The notes under the pieces: generated by a model
The model's input: only the letters and a program-made list of their open reading frames with translations
Database searches by the model: none
Told to the model about the DNA's origin: nothing
Shown: positions 8,403-18,139 of the stretch, in pieces
Layout of the letters: each line of letters opens with the position of its first letter
Numbering within the stretch: the first letter of the stretch is position 1
Source of the DNA: Pseudomonadota bacterium
Lineage (GTDB): Bacteria; Pseudomonadota; Alphaproteobacteria; Dongiales; Dongiaceae
Direction: 5' to 3'
Assembly: GCA_016183985.1 (NCBI GenBank)
Contig: JACPDN010000006.1
Coordinates: forward strand, 1,364,001-1,428,000
Length of the DNA: 64,000 bases
Made by a program: the position numbers and the translations under genes

Positions 8403-8437
8403 CCCGTCATCCCCGGGACAAGGCCGGGGATGACGGG
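8403..8437. repeat. Intergenic palindrome, family A short form (copy A2)
   Basis: CCCGTCATCCCCGG at 8403-8416 pairs perfectly with CCGGGGATGACGGG at 8424-8437 around a 7-base loop. It lies between the convergent lipoprotein and tctA genes and could work as a bidirectional terminator. Confidence 0.8.
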
Positions 8438-8459
8438 ATGGGAAAAAGGCCGCCGGAAA

Positions 8460-9950
8460 CTAAGCCGCCGCCACTTTCCGCCGCCTCAGGACCGCCGGGC
8501 CGATGACGCAGGCCGCGGTGAGGATGAGCAGCAGCAGCGAAATGGGATGGGTCACGAAGACGCTCATATCCCCTTGCGCGATGGCATAGGCACGGCGGAA
8601 TTGTTCCTCCGCCATCGGCCCCAGGATGAGGCCCACGACCAAGGGCGCCACCGGATATTCGAACTGCCGCATCAGGAAGCCGACACCACCGATGCCGATG
8701 AGGAGCCATAGGTCGAAGATCGAATTCTTCAACGAATAGACGCCCAGCATCGACAAGACCATGATGCCGCCATAGAGCATGGGCCGCGGGATCAGCAGCA
8801 GCTTCGCCCACAAACCCACCAGCGGCAGATTCAAGACCAGCAACATCAGATTGCCGAGATAGAGGCTGGCGATCAGCGCCCAAACGAGGGTGCTGTTGCT
8901 GGTGAAGAGCAGCGGCCCCGGCTGGATGCCGTATTGCTGGAAGGCCGCCAGCAGAATGGCGGCCGTCGCCGAAGTCGGCAGGCCGAAGGAAAGCAGCGGC
9001 ACCAGCACGCCCGCGACCGCCGCGTTGTTGGCAGCTTCCGGCCCGGCCACCGCTTCGATGGCGCCTTGCCCGAATTCCTGCGGGCGCTTCGAAAGCCGCT
9101 TCTCGATGAGGTAAGAGAGGAAGGTCGGAATCTCGGTGCCGCCGGCCGGCAGCGCACCCAGCGGGAAGCCCAGCACCGTGCCGCGCAGCCACGGCTTCCA
9201 CGACCGGCTCCAATCCTCCTTCGACATCCAGAGGCTACCTGTGACGCTGGAGATCTCCTCCGGTCGCCGCGCCTCGCGGAAGGCCACATGGAACGCCTCG
9301 CCGAGCGCAAAGAGCCCCACCGCCACGACCACCACGTCGATACCGTCGAGCAGCGGCAGCAGGCCGAAGGTGAAGCGCGCCTGGCCCGTCTGCGTGTCGA
9401 TGCCGACAAGGCCGATGGCAAGGCCGATGAAGAGCGAGGTCATGCCCCGCAGGATCGATGAGCCCAAGAGGGCCGAGACCGTCACGAAAGCGAGCAGCAT
9501 CAGGCTGAAATATTCCGCCGGGCCGAACAGCAGCGCGATCTTCACCATGATCGGCGAGACGAAGCTGAGGCCGATGGTCGCCAGCGTGCCTGCGACGAAG
9601 GAGCCGATGGCGGCGGTCGCCAAGGCCGCCGCCGCGCGCCCCTTCTTCGCCATCACATGCCCGTCGATGGCGGTGACGATGGAACCCGTCTCGCCCGGCA
9701 CGTTGAGGAGGATCGAGGTGGTCGAGCTTCCATACATCGCGCCGTAATAAATGCCGCCGAAAATGATGAAGGCGGCGGTCGGGTCGAGGTGATAGGTGAC
9801 GGGGAGCAGCAGCGCGATGGTGAGCGCCGGGCCGATCCCCGGCAACACGCCGATCGCGGTGCCGAGTGTCACACCGACCAGCGACCACATCAGATGCGCC
9901 GGCGTGAACGCGACGGCAAAGCCCTGAAGAAGGGCGTCCAGAGTACCCAT
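8460..9950 (-). CDS. tctA: Tripartite tricarboxylate transporter, large membrane subunit TctA
   Basis: From the ATG at 9950 the protein has 496 residues with about twelve membrane segments. TctA signatures are [17 protein letters not shown] near the N-terminus, [23 protein letters not shown], and [20 protein letters not shown] further on. An upstream TTG at 9968 would overlap tctB, so the ATG is preferred. TctA forms the channel through which a carboxylate delivered by the periplasmic TctC is taken up using an ion gradient. It is the third gene of a tctC-tctB-tctA operon. Confidence 0.93.
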   Translation of the reverse strand: MGTLDALLQGFAVAFTPAHLMWSLVGVTLGTAIGVLPGIGPALTIALLLPVTYHLDPTAAFIIFGGIYYGAMYGSSTTSILLNVPGETGSIVTAIDGHVMAKKGRAAAALATAAIGSFVAGTLATIGLSFVSPIMVKIALLFGPAEYFSLMLLAFVTVSALLGSSILRGMTSLFIGLAIGLVGIDTQTGQARFTFGLLPLLDGIDVVVVAVGLFALGEAFHVAFREARRPEEISSVTGSLWMSKEDWSRSWKPWLRGTVLGFPLGALPAGGTEIPTFLSYLIEKRLSKRPQEFGQGAIEAVAGPEAANNAAVAGVLVPLLSFGLPTSATAAILLAAFQQYGIQPGPLLFTSNSTLVWALIASLYLGNLMLLVLNLPLVGLWAKLLLIPRPMLYGGIMVLSMLGVYSLKNSIFDLWLLIGIGGVGFLMRQFEYPVAPLVVGLILGPMAEEQFRRAYAIAQGDMSVFVTHPISLLLLILTAACVIGPAVLRRRKVAAA

Positions 9951-9954
9951 CGGG

Positions 9955-10437
9955 TCAATGCCCCCCAAGGATGAACTTGAAAATACCGGTCGGCAGGTTG
10001 AGCCCCAGCCCCTTGGTGAAACCGAAGAAGGCGATCAAGGCGACGGCAAGCCCCACCGCGACATGGCGCCAATCCCATTTGCCGGCAAAGCCGCGTGCCG
10101 TGAGCACGAAGATCGCCAGCGCCGCCGGAATGAAACCGAGCAGCTTATAGGTGAAGGCGCCGATGGCGAGGCCCGCCACCATCCATGCCAAGCTCGGCCA
10201 ATGGCCTTCATCGGCATGGCCTTCCAGATTGCTGGCGCGGTTCGGCCTGAAATGCGCGAGGCCCAGCAGGATGAGCCCACCGCCGATCAGCGCCGGAAAG
10301 AGGCGCGGCCCCAGGCTGTCTTGCCCGGGGAGCGTGCTGACGCTGAACGTGCCAAAGATGATACCGGCGCCCAGCGCCAGCAGGACGAGGCCGACGCCCC
10401 AACCCTGCCAGCGTTGCGCCTTGTTTTCAGTGTTCAC
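9955..10437 (-). CDS. tctB: Tripartite tricarboxylate transporter, small membrane subunit TctB
   Basis: The gene starts with GTG at 10437, overlapping the tctC stop in the sequence GTGA, and encodes 160 residues with four hydrophobic segments. TctB proteins are poorly conserved. The assignment rests on length, the opening segment [20 protein letters not shown] followed by [17 protein letters not shown] (typical of the family), and the position between tctC and tctA. A longer frame extends upstream into tctC but would not be used. Confidence 0.88.
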   Translation of the reverse strand: MNTENKAQRWQGWGVGLVLLALGAGIIFGTFSVSTLPGQDSLGPRLFPALIGGGLILLGLAHFRPNRASNLEGHADEGHWPSLAWMVAGLAIGAFTYKLLGFIPAALAIFVLTARGFAGKWDWRHVAVGLAVALIAFFGFTKGLGLNLPTGIFKFILGGH

Positions 10438-11423
10438 GAAACCAGACCGATTTCCTTGAGCACGGCGGTCACGCGGGTTTCTTCTTCCCCGAGGAAGGAG
10501 CTGAACGCATCGCCGGCGAGATAGGTATCCATCCAGCCTTTGGTCTCCAGCGTTTTCTTCCAGCCGTCGGATTTCACCATCGCATCGACGGCATCGAGCA
10601 GGGTCTTCTTGTCGGCATCGGCGAGCTCGCCGGCACCAAAGACGCCGCGCCAATTGGCAAGCTCGACATCGACACCCGCTTCCTTGAGCGTCGGCGCGTC
10701 GAGGCCGGCAAGGCGTTCCGGCGACGAAATGGCAAGCGCACGCAGCTCGCCCGCCTTGATCTGCGCTTCGAATTCACCGAGACCACTGACGCCGCAGGTG
10801 ACATGGCCACCGACAATGGCCGCCAGGGCCTCGCCGCCGCCCGAGAAGGCGACGTAGTTGAGCTTGGTCACATCGGCACCCACCGCCTTGGCGACGAGGC
10901 CGGCAAGGATATGGTCGGTGCCGCCCGCCGAACCGCCGCCCCAAGAGACGGCGCCGGTATCGGCCTTCAATTTCGCCGAGAGATCGGCCATCGTCTTCAG
11001 ATCGGACGCGGCCGGCACGACGATCACTTCATATTCGCCGGTGAGGCGCGCCAGCGGCGTCACGTCCTTCAAGGAGACCGGCGACTTGTTGGTGAGGATG
11101 GCGCCCAGCATGACGAGACCGCCCACGAGCACGGCCGACGCATCGCCCTTCCGATTGGCAAATTGCGCGAGGCCCACGGTGCCACCGGCGCCGGCCACGT
11201 TCTCGACCTGCACGGCCGAAACGATGCCCGCCCCCTGCAGCACTTCCTGCATCGAGCGCGCGGTCTGGTCCCAGCCGCCGCCGGGCTTGGCCGGCGCCAC
11301 GAGGGTCAATTGCTCGATCGCGGCGAACGCGTCGCGCGACAGCAGGGTGCCGATGCCGAAAGCGGTGACGGCAGCGAGAGCGGCACCGGTCTTCAGAACC
11401 TGGCGGCGCGAAAGTTCGTTCAT
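10434..11423 (-). CDS. tctC: Tripartite tricarboxylate transporter substrate-binding protein TctC (Bug family)
   Basis: From the ATG at 11423, preceded by GGGAGGA, the protein has 329 residues. The N-terminus [10 protein letters not shown] is a twin-arginine signal motif followed by a hydrophobic stretch ending at DAFAA. The mature protein has the Bug-family pattern: [18 protein letters not shown] near the N-terminus and [15 protein letters not shown] in the middle. It would capture a carboxylate in the periplasm and pass it to TctAB. The ligand is not predictable from sequence. Confidence 0.92.
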   Translation of the reverse strand: MNELSRRQVLKTGAALAAVTAFGIGTLLSRDAFAAIEQLTLVAPAKPGGGWDQTARSMQEVLQGAGIVSAVQVENVAGAGGTVGLAQFANRKGDASAVLVGGLVMLGAILTNKSPVSLKDVTPLARLTGEYEVIVVPAASDLKTMADLSAKLKADTGAVSWGGGSAGGTDHILAGLVAKAVGADVTKLNYVAFSGGGEALAAIVGGHVTCGVSGLGEFEAQIKAGELRALAISSPERLAGLDAPTLKEAGVDVELANWRGVFGAGELADADKKTLLDAVDAMVKSDGWKKTLETKGWMDTYLAGDAFSSFLGEEETRVTAVLKEIGLVS

Positions 11424-11550
11424 GGATTCCTCCCGAATGTATTGTCCAAGCATATCGGGCCGCTTCCCCAAGCAGCCCGCTGCTTATTTTTACGTTCGGT
11501 CAATGCGGGCGCTCTCCCCGCCGCATCGCCTTGACGGCAACATTACAGTC

Positions 11551-11576
11551 AAAAACTCCTCGGTCAACAATCGAGG
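11551..11576 (-). terminator. Probable intrinsic terminator after cysW
   Basis: On the minus strand CCTCG (11576-11572) and CGAGG (11562-11558) form a 5-bp stem around a 9-base loop, followed by AGTTTTT. It lies about 40 bases past the cysW stop and upstream of the tctC promoter region. Confidence 0.55.
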
Positions 11577-11618
11577 CCATCAACACTTCGTAGGGGTCGA
11601 AGATATTACCAACAAGGC

Positions 11619-12515
11619 CTAACGCTGCCGCTCCAGCCACAGCTTGCCACAGAGGCTGACCAGCGCCAGGAGGGTCAGGATGGTGGCGGCGGCAAAGGCG
11701 CCGACCGAACTGAAGTCGTTGAACAACAGTTCAATCTGCAGCGGCAAGGTATTGGTCTCGCCGCGGATGTTCCCTGAGACGACGGAGACGGCGCCGAATT
11801 CGCCCATAACGCGTGCGTTGCACAAAATAGCGCCATAGAGGAGGCCCCATTTCATGTTGGGGAGCGTCACGGTCAGGAAGGTCTTGAACCCGCTGGCCCC
11901 GAGCGAGAGCGCTGCCTCCTCATATTCATTCCCCTGCATCTGCATCACCGCGATGAGCTCGCGCGCGACGAAGGGCGAGGTGACGAAGAGCGACGCGAGT
12001 AAAATCGCCGGCACTGTGAACATGATCTGCACATCGGCGGCCTTGAGCAGCGGCCCCAGCAATCCCTGGCTGCCATAGAGGAAGAGATAGGCGACACCGG
12101 CCACGATCGGCGAGATCGAGAACGGAATCTCGATGATCGTGATGAGCAGCTTCTTGCCCTTGAACGAAAAGCGCGTGATCGCCCAGGCGGCGGCGATGCC
12201 GAATCCGGTATTGATCGGCACCACGACCACGGCCGTCAGCACGGTCAGCCAGATCGCATGCGCCGTGCTGCTTTCCGAGATCGCCTCCCAATAGGGGCCA
12301 AGGCCCAAGCGGAAGGCATGCGCGAAGATCACCGCGACCGGCAGCAACAGGAAGACGGCCCCCACCAACACCGCAAGGCCGATGAGAACGCGCCGGATGA
12401 CCGGCCCTTGGCCCACGCGGCGCCGATGCTTGCGCGCATTCTCATCGGCTGCGGCATGCGGGGCCGGCAGATCCGTGACGACGGCCGAGCCGATCGGCGA
12501 TGGGAACCCCGCCAT
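11619..12515 (-). CDS. cysW: Sulfate ABC transporter permease CysW
   Basis: The 298-residue protein has six membrane segments and a BPD-transport loop ([21 protein letters not shown]). The segment [31 protein letters not shown] is characteristic of CysW. The ATG at 12515 overlaps the cysT stop in TGATG; an upstream Met in frame is not needed. It forms the inner-membrane channel with CysT. No ATPase (CysA) is encoded next to it. Confidence 0.93.
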   Translation of the reverse strand: MAGFPSPIGSAVVTDLPAPHAAADENARKHRRRVGQGPVIRRVLIGLAVLVGAVFLLLPVAVIFAHAFRLGLGPYWEAISESSTAHAIWLTVLTAVVVVPINTGFGIAAAWAITRFSFKGKKLLITIIEIPFSISPIVAGVAYLFLYGSQGLLGPLLKAADVQIMFTVPAILLASLFVTSPFVARELIAVMQMQGNEYEEAALSLGASGFKTFLTVTLPNMKWGLLYGAILCNARVMGEFGAVSVVSGNIRGETNTLPLQIELLFNDFSSVGAFAAATILTLLALVSLCGKLWLERQR

Positions 12516-13372
12516 CAATCCCCCCGCACATAGCGCAAATGCCACAGCTGGATGGCATTGGTGATGAACAGCATGACAAAGGCGGCGAGCAGCATGACGG
12601 ACGCCAAGGCAGCGGCTGCGGGGTATTCGAACTCCTCAAGCCGGATGACCGCCAGCAGCGCCGTGATCTCCGTTTCCATCGGCAGATTGCCGGCGATGAA
12701 GATCACGGCCCCGAACTCGCCTAGGGACCGCGCGAAGCTGAGCGCGCAGCCGGCGATGAAGGCCGGCAGGATGCTGGGGAAGATGACGCGGGCGAAGATC
12801 TGCCAGTCATTGGCGCCGAGCATCACGCCCGCCTCTTCCGCTTCCGGGTCGAATTCTTCGAGGACCGGCTGCACCGTGCGCACGACGAAGGGCAGGCTGG
12901 TGAAAGCCATGGCGATGACGATGCCTGGCTGCGCATAGGCCAGTCTGATTCCCGCGCTTTCGAAGAACTGCCCGACCCAGCCATTGGGACCGAGAAGTGC
13001 CGTCAAGCTGATGCCGGCCACCGCCGTCGGCAGCGCGAAAGGCAGATCGACCAGTGCATCGAGCACGCGCCGCCCGGGGAATTCATAACTCACCAGCACC
13101 CAGGCCAGCAGCAGGCCGATCGCCGCATTGGCCAGGGCTGCCATCAGCGCCGATCCCACCGTAATCTTATAGGTCGCAACGGCCCGCGCACTTGAGATGA
13201 CGGCCCAGTATTCGGCGGCACTGAGGCCCGCCGCTTTGAGGATGAGCGCCAGAATCGGCAACAACACCACCACGCCGAGATAAGCGATGGTGATGCCCAT
13301 GGTAAGCCCGAAACCCGGAATGACATGACGCCGCCGATACGACCTCGGCGGCGTCATGGGGATCTCTGTCAT
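12515..13372 (-). CDS. cysT: Sulfate ABC transporter permease CysT (CysU)
   Basis: From the ATG at 13372 the protein has 285 residues and six membrane helices. Family motifs are VDLPFALPTAVAGISLTALLG, the EAA loop EEAGVMLGANDWQIFARVIFP and SFARSLGEFGAVIFIAGN, all close to known CysT proteins. GTG at 13405 and ATG at 13357 are alternative starts; none has a strong ribosome-binding site. It is the middle gene of sbp-cysT-cysW. Confidence 0.92.
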   Translation of the reverse strand: MTEIPMTPPRSYRRRHVIPGFGLTMGITIAYLGVVVLLPILALILKAAGLSAAEYWAVISSARAVATYKITVGSALMAALANAAIGLLLAWVLVSYEFPGRRVLDALVDLPFALPTAVAGISLTALLGPNGWVGQFFESAGIRLAYAQPGIVIAMAFTSLPFVVRTVQPVLEEFDPEAEEAGVMLGANDWQIFARVIFPSILPAFIAGCALSFARSLGEFGAVIFIAGNLPMETEITALLAVIRLEEFEYPAAAALASVMLLAAFVMLFITNAIQLWHLRYVRGD

Positions 13373-13447
13373 GCGACTACTCGAAGAAGATGACGCCTGC
13401 GACACGTTCTATAGAAGGCGTGGTTCGCATTAAAGGCCCCTCACCTC

Positions 13448-14473
13448 TTACTGATTCACGAACACCTGGTCCAGCAGACCGCCGCTGGCGAAATGCTCCT
13501 TGGCGACCTTGTCCCAGCCGCCGAAGACATCTTCCACCTTGACCAGTTTCACCGCCGGAAACTCCGCCGCGTGTTTCTTGGAGACCGCTTCATCGGTTGC
13601 GCGATAGGCGTGGCGCGCGATGATTTCCTGCGCTTCAGGCGTATAGAGGAAATTGAGATAGGCGGTCGAAACCTCGCGGCTGCCGCGCGCGTCGGCGACC
13701 TTGTCGACCACCGCCACCGGGAATTCCGCCAGCAGCGACAGGCTCGGTGTCACCGCATCGAACTTGTCGGGCCCGAATTCCTTGCGTGCCCCCTGCACTT
13801 CCGCTTCGAAGGTGATGAGCACGTCACCGATGCCACGCTCGACAAAGGTCGTCGTGGCGGCACGACCGCCGGTATCGAACACCGGCACGTTCGCAAAAAT
13901 CTTTTTGACGAACTCGGTCGCCTTCGCCTGATCGCCGCCGAACTTGTCGAGCGCATAGGCGGTCGCCGCGAGATAGGTATAGCGCGCATTGCCTGAGGTC
14001 TTCGGGTTCGGGAAGATCACCCTCACATCGTCGCGGGTGAGATCATCCCAATCCTTGATGTTCTTCGGATTGCCGGCGCGCACCAGGAACGAGGGCAGCG
14101 AATAGAAGGGCGATGCGCTGTTCGGAAATTTCGACTGCCAATCGGCGACGACCAGGTCGCCCTTCTTGTGCAGCGTCTCGACATCGGTCACCTGGTTGAA
14201 GGTGACGACATCCGCCTTCAACCCTTCCAGGATCGAACGCGCCTGCTTCGATGTGCCCCCATGGGATTGATTGACCGTGATGGTCTGGCCCGACTTCGCC
14301 TGCCATTCCTGCTGGAAGACAGGATTGAGATCGGCAAAGAGCTCGCGCCCCACGTCATAAGAGACGTTGAGAATCTCGGCCGGCTCCTCCGCATGCGCCT
14401 TCACGCCGCTCGCCAGCAGTCCCGTCAGCAACAACAGCCCCAGTCCGAGCCGCGCTAAATTTCGCAGTGTCAT
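13448..14473 (-). CDS. sbp: Periplasmic sulfate/thiosulfate-binding protein
   Basis: The 341-residue precursor has a signal peptide (TLRNLARLGLGLLLLTGLLAS) cleaved near KAHAEE. The mature protein shows the Sbp/CysP pattern: LNVSYDVGRELFADLN at the start, VNQSHGGTSKQARSILEGL in the anion site, FPNPKTSGNARYTYLAA and GDVLITFEAE. It delivers sulfate to CysTW. Expression is expected to respond to sulfur supply; the AT-rich region upstream may contain the promoter. Confidence 0.93.
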   Translation of the reverse strand: MTLRNLARLGLGLLLLTGLLASGVKAHAEEPAEILNVSYDVGRELFADLNPVFQQEWQAKSGQTITVNQSHGGTSKQARSILEGLKADVVTFNQVTDVETLHKKGDLVVADWQSKFPNSASPFYSLPSFLVRAGNPKNIKDWDDLTRDDVRVIFPNPKTSGNARYTYLAATAYALDKFGGDQAKATEFVKKIFANVPVFDTGGRAATTTFVERGIGDVLITFEAEVQGARKEFGPDKFDAVTPSLSLLAEFPVAVVDKVADARGSREVSTAYLNFLYTPEAQEIIARHAYRATDEAVSKKHAAEFPAVKLVKVEDVFGGWDKVAKEHFASGGLLDQVFVNQ

Positions 14474-14599
14474 AGTGTAAATCTCCGAAACTGAATTACA
14501 CAATGGATAATCACCCAACCCGGCATATTCAACTTAATCCTGCCGCTAAATGGGCGATAATATCTCGACTCGCTGTTAAAAATTCTCACGCATGGGATC

Positions 14600-14695
14600 G
14601 ATTTGCCGATTAACTATATGAATTATATATAATAATAATGAAGGCCTGTTACTCGTATATTTAACATAAATATATGCGCCAATTTCTTTCTCGCC
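14600..14695. other. AT-rich intergenic stretch upstream of sulfate operon
   Basis: This stretch is strikingly rich in A and T for this genome, with runs such as ATTATATATAATAATAATG and TATTTAACATAAATATATG. No gene is visible in it. It could hold the sulfate operon promoter, bind a nucleoid protein, or act as an UP-like element for the promoter at 14758; these are inferences. Confidence 0.5.
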
Positions 14696-14757
14696 ATCGA
14701 TCCCGATCGTGCTGGGGCATCCATGGGCCAGCGGACATATGAGTTCCTAATTTGTTC

Positions 14758-14786
14758 TTGACAAGACGCTAGGAATTTGATACTAG
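14758..14786 (+). promoter_or_regulatory. Strong sigma-70-like promoter
   Basis: A perfect TTGACA at 14758-14763 is followed after exactly 17 bases by TACTAG at 14781-14786. Transcription would begin near 14793. No convincing reading frame follows; the downstream DNA is rich in hairpins. Confidence 0.65.
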
Positions 14787-14792
14787 TAAGTC

Positions 14793-15125
14793 TGTGCACA
14801 CATCACCTCCGGTCCCCAGCCGGAGCCGCTCGGTTGTCTCGGCGCAAGCCCGTTTGGGCGCAGGCCGCCATATCGGCTCCTTCATACGGAGCAACCCAGG
14901 TTGCGGGTGAAAGCAGCCTCCCGGACCGGATGGATGAGCGGTCCCCCGCGAGTCCCGGGTCACAGGGCGCTCCCCTTGGGCTGCAGCGGTTCGCAGCCCC
15001 CGCCGGATCCGATGCGGTGACCGGATTCCCCTTCGATGCTGCAGGCAGCAGCACCCGTCACGGCCGAAACGCACGGCCGGCACAACTGCCCGAGCGGTGT
15101 CGCGTGGGGATCTTGAGAGGAAGAA
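14793..15125 (+). ncRNA. Candidate structured non-coding RNA, family not recognised
   Basis: About 330 GC-rich bases follow a near-consensus promoter. Several local hairpins are visible: CTCCGG/CCGGAG (14807-14812 with 14820-14825), GGGCTGC/GCAGCCC (14978-14984 with 14993-14999), TGCTGC/GCAGCA (15038-15043 with 15045-15050) and CGGCCG/CGGCCG (15061-15066 with 15074-15079). Short frames in the region have no ribosome-binding site and no familiar protein. The 3' end is set arbitrarily before a run of A and the next repeat, because no intrinsic terminator is obvious. I could not match it to tmRNA, RNase P RNA, SRP RNA or a riboswitch. Confidence 0.4.
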
Positions 15126-15160
15126 AAAAACGGAAATTGGATGGAGAAAGTCATCGCTAC

Positions 15161-15269
15161 CCCCCTCCCTAACCCTCCCCCTGAAGGGAGAGGGAATTGG
15201 AACGAGGTGGTCGGTGCGAGTTCGGTGAGAAAGCCCTCTCCCTTCAGGGGGAGGGTTAGGGAGAGGGGG
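15161..15269. repeat. Intergenic GC-rich palindromic repeat, family B (copy B1)
   Basis: The left arm CCCCCTCCCTAACCCTCCCC and the right arm (CTTCAGGGGGAGGG then TTAGGGAGAGGGGG) are inverted copies about 110 bases apart. Each has its own internal hairpin (CCCCCTGAAGGG and CCCTTCAGGGGG). It sits just past the mutS stop. Confidence 0.85.
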
Positions 15270-15282
15270 CGCCAAGTGACGG

Positions 15283-17955
15283 CTATTCGTTCAAAAGCCC
15301 GCGTAACCGATAAAGCTCCTCGAGCGCCGCGCGCGGAGAAAGCTCATCCGGATTGACCGCTTTCAGCCTCTCCTCGACCGCGCTTCCTTTGAAAAGCGCC
15401 GGCGCTGCCGGTGCTTGCACCGAGAACAGCGGCAGATCGTCGGCAAGGCGTGAGAGCGCACCCGCCTGCTCGCCTTTTTCCAAGACGCCCAGCACTTCCT
15501 CGGCGCGGTGGAGAGCGGCCGCCGGGAGCCCCGCAAGCTTGGCCACATGAATGCCATAGGAGCGGTCGGCAGCCCCCGGGCCGATCTCGTGCAGGAACTT
15601 CACTTCGCCCTGCCATTCCATCACCCGCATCGTATGCGGCTTCAATGCGGGCAATGTGCCGGCAAGATGTGTGAGTTCATGGTAATGCGTCGCGAACAGG
15701 GCCCGGCATTGATTGATCTCGTGGATATGCTCAAGGCAGGCCCAGGCGATGGAGAGGCCGTCGAAGGTCGCGGTCCCGCGACCGATTTCATCAAGGATGA
15801 CCAGCGAGCGCGGCGTGGCGCGGTTGAGGATCGCCGCCGTCTCCACCATCTCGACCATGAAGGTCGAGCGGCCCCGAGCCAGATCGTCAGCGGCGCCGAC
15901 ACGGCTGAACAGCCGGTCGACGACGCCGATCTTGGCAGCCTTCGCCGGCACGAAACTCCCCATCTGCGCCAGGATCGCGATGAGGGCGTTTTGCCTGAGA
16001 AACGTCGATTTACCGGCCATGTTCGGACCGGTCACCAGCCACAGCCGCCGGTCCGTGGAGAGGTCGCAATCATTGGCAACGAAGCTGCCACCTTGGGTCT
16101 TCGCGAGTGCTGCCTCGACCACCGGATGCCGGCCGCCGCTGATGACGAACTCGGCGCCGTCATCGATCTCGGGCCGCACCCAATCGCCTTCGCGCGCAAG
16201 TTCCGCCAAGGCGGCACCGACATCAATGAGGGCCAAGGCGCCGGCCGCCTTCGCGATCGGCTCGGCGCGCCCAGTCGTCTCGGCAACGAGATCGTCAAAC
16301 AGGCGCTGCTCCAAAGCTATCGCGCGGTCGCCGGCATGGACGATCTTGCTCTCCAGTTCGGCCAGTTCCCCGGTCGAGAAGCGCATCGCATTTGCCATGC
16401 TCTGGCGGTGGATGTAGCGCGCATCACCTTTCAGCTTGTCGGCATGGACCGGCGTCACCTCGATGTAATAGCCGATGACGTTGTTATGCCGGATCTTCAA
16501 GGCCGGAATGCCGGTCTCGTTCTTGAGACGCGCCTCCAGTTCCAGAATCAGTGTCCGCGAATCCTCGCGCAAGGATCGGTATTCGTCGAGCTCGGCGTGA
16601 TAGCCCTTGGCGATGAAACCGCCGTCGCGCGTCAGCAGTGGCAGATCTTCGGCGAGCGACCGCGCCAGACGATCCACCAATTCCACGTGATGGCCGAGAT
16701 CATTGGCCGCGGCACTCAGCAAGGCCGGAATGCCGGCGCTCTTGCCGTCGATCGATGCCCGGAAATCCGCCGTCGCCTTCAAGCCGTCGCGGATGCTGGC
16801 CAGATCGCGCGGCCCGCCGCGACCCGCCGTCAAGCGCGACAAGGCGCGCTCGAGATCCGGCACCCGCCGCAGCGCGTCGCGCAACCGGTCGCGGAGATCG
16901 TCTTCGCTCACGAGATATTGGATAAGGTCGAGCCGGGCGAGGATCGCCTCAGCATCCGTCAAAGGCGCCGACAGCCAATCGCCCAGCAAGCGCCCGCCGG
17001 CACCCGTGAGGCTGCGGTCGATGGTGGCCAGCAGCGATCCCTGCCGCTCGCCATTCAAGCTGCGGATGAGTTCGAGATTGCGCCGCGTCGCCGCGTCGAT
17101 CTCCATGAGCGCGCCGTCGACCACCTGGCGCGGCGCCGAGAGGCGCGGGATCTTGCCCTGCTGCGTGAGTTCCACGTAATCCAGCACGGCGCCGGCGGCA
17201 GCCACTTCGGCGCGGGTGAAGGCACCGAAGGCATCCAAGGTCGCGGTGCCGAGAAAATTGGTCAGGCGCTTCCTGGCATTGTCGCTGTCGAAGCGCGCGG
17301 AAGGGAGCGGCGACAGGCGCTTCTTGTAATCGGCGAAGAATTCAAAGAGCTCGGGCCGCGCCAGCAGCCGGTCGGCGATCAGAATCTCCGTGGGATCAAG
17401 CCGCGCCATGGCGGCGGCCAGATCGCGCTCGGAAACCTTCTGGACGAAGAAACTCCCCGTGGAGATATCGACCCAGGCAAGGCCCAGCTCGCCGCCCGCT
17501 TCGGTGACGGCGGCAAGGAAATTGTGCCGTCTTGCGTCGAGGAGCGCGTCCTCGGTCAAAGTACCCGGCGTCACGATGCGCGTCACCGCGCGCTTCACCA
17601 CCGATTTCGAACCGCGCTTCTTGGCTTCCGCCGGATCCTCGATCTGCTCGCAGACCGCGACCTTGAAACCCTGGCGCACCAGCTTCGACATATAGGCGTC
17701 ATGGGCATGCACGGGCACGCCGCACATCGGGATTTCTTCGCCAGCATGCCGCCCGCGCTTGGTGAGCGCGATGTCGAGAGCGGCGGCTGCCTTCACCGCA
17801 TCCTCGAAGAACATCTCGTAGAAATCGCCCATGCGATAGAACAGCAGCGCGTCCTGATGTTCGCGCTTGGCAGCCAGATACTGCGCCATCATCGGCGTCG
17901 CATCCGCCGATTCGCGCGCCCACATCGGGGTCTCAGTTGTGACCTGGCTGTCCAT
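15283..17955 (-). CDS. mutS: DNA mismatch repair protein MutS
   Basis: The 890-residue protein has all the MutS landmarks. The mismatch-recognition domain has the Phe-X-Glu motif in [12 protein letters not shown]. Connector, lever and clamp domains follow. The ATPase has Walker [11 protein letters not shown] near residue 640, Walker [17 protein letters not shown] and the FATHYHELT helix. It binds mispaired bases and recruits MutL. The Met at 17955 is chosen because the frame upstream of it runs through a family B repeat; the ribosome-binding site is weak. A complete antisense frame is an artefact of codon bias. Confidence 0.97.
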   Translation of the reverse strand: MDSQVTTETPMWARESADATPMMAQYLAAKREHQDALLFYRMGDFYEMFFEDAVKAAAALDIALTKRGRHAGEEIPMCGVPVHAHDAYMSKLVRQGFKVAVCEQIEDPAEAKKRGSKSVVKRAVTRIVTPGTLTEDALLDARRHNFLAAVTEAGGELGLAWVDISTGSFFVQKVSERDLAAAMARLDPTEILIADRLLARPELFEFFADYKKRLSPLPSARFDSDNARKRLTNFLGTATLDAFGAFTRAEVAAAGAVLDYVELTQQGKIPRLSAPRQVVDGALMEIDAATRRNLELIRSLNGERQGSLLATIDRSLTGAGGRLLGDWLSAPLTDAEAILARLDLIQYLVSEDDLRDRLRDALRRVPDLERALSRLTAGRGGPRDLASIRDGLKATADFRASIDGKSAGIPALLSAAANDLGHHVELVDRLARSLAEDLPLLTRDGGFIAKGYHAELDEYRSLREDSRTLILELEARLKNETGIPALKIRHNNVIGYYIEVTPVHADKLKGDARYIHRQSMANAMRFSTGELAELESKIVHAGDRAIALEQRLFDDLVAETTGRAEPIAKAAGALALIDVGAALAELAREGDWVRPEIDDGAEFVISGGRHPVVEAALAKTQGGSFVANDCDLSTDRRLWLVTGPNMAGKSTFLRQNALIAILAQMGSFVPAKAAKIGVVDRLFSRVGAADDLARGRSTFMVEMVETAAILNRATPRSLVILDEIGRGTATFDGLSIAWACLEHIHEINQCRALFATHYHELTHLAGTLPALKPHTMRVMEWQGEVKFLHEIGPGAADRSYGIHVAKLAGLPAAALHRAEEVLGVLEKGEQAGALSRLADDLPLFSVQAPAAPALFKGSAVEERLKAVNPDELSPRAALEELYRLRGLLNE

Positions 17956-18005
17956 GGCGCTGAGGCTTACCACCGGCCCGGGGGATTCGCTAGGGCGGCG
18001 AGAGG

Positions 18006-18130
18006 CCCCCTCACCCCCACCCTCCCCCACGTAGGGGGGAGGGGGTCCCGCCGAGTTCGCAATTCAGATCGCGTTCAAACTGGATAGAGTTCCCTCCCCC
18101 CTACGTGGGGGAGGGTTAGGGAGAGGGGGA
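18006..18130. repeat. Intergenic GC-rich palindromic repeat, family B (copy B2)
   Basis: Arms with CCTCCCCCACGTAGGGGGGAGGG and its inverted partner CCCTCCCCCCTACGTGGGGGAGGG flank about 45 bases of middle sequence. The right arm continues into TTAGGGAGAGGGGG as in the other copies. It lies between potC and mutS. Confidence 0.85.
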
Positions 18131-18139
18131 TGTGAGGGT

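Noticed and set aside
10858-11622. 254-codon frame opposite tctC running into the cysW end
   Set aside because: It is the antisense shadow of tctC and shows no domain, signal or ribosome-binding site.
14870-14879. 6S RNA on the minus strand
   Set aside because: The decamer GAGCCGATAT matches E. coli 6S RNA, but the strong promoter is on the other strand and I see no single long hairpin with a central bulge. Left as a possibility to be tested by covariance search.
14793-15125. tmRNA, RNase P RNA, SRP RNA or cobalamin riboswitch
   Set aside because: There is no tag-peptide frame or T-loop, no RNase P core consensus, no SRP GGAAGGAAGCAGCC-like loop, and GGGGAATCCGGT on the minus strand is only a partial B12-switch resemblance.
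15508-18087. 859-codon open frame antisense to mutS
   Set aside because: It is a codon-bias shadow of the fully conserved MutS protein on the other strand; the translation is low-complexity with no domain.
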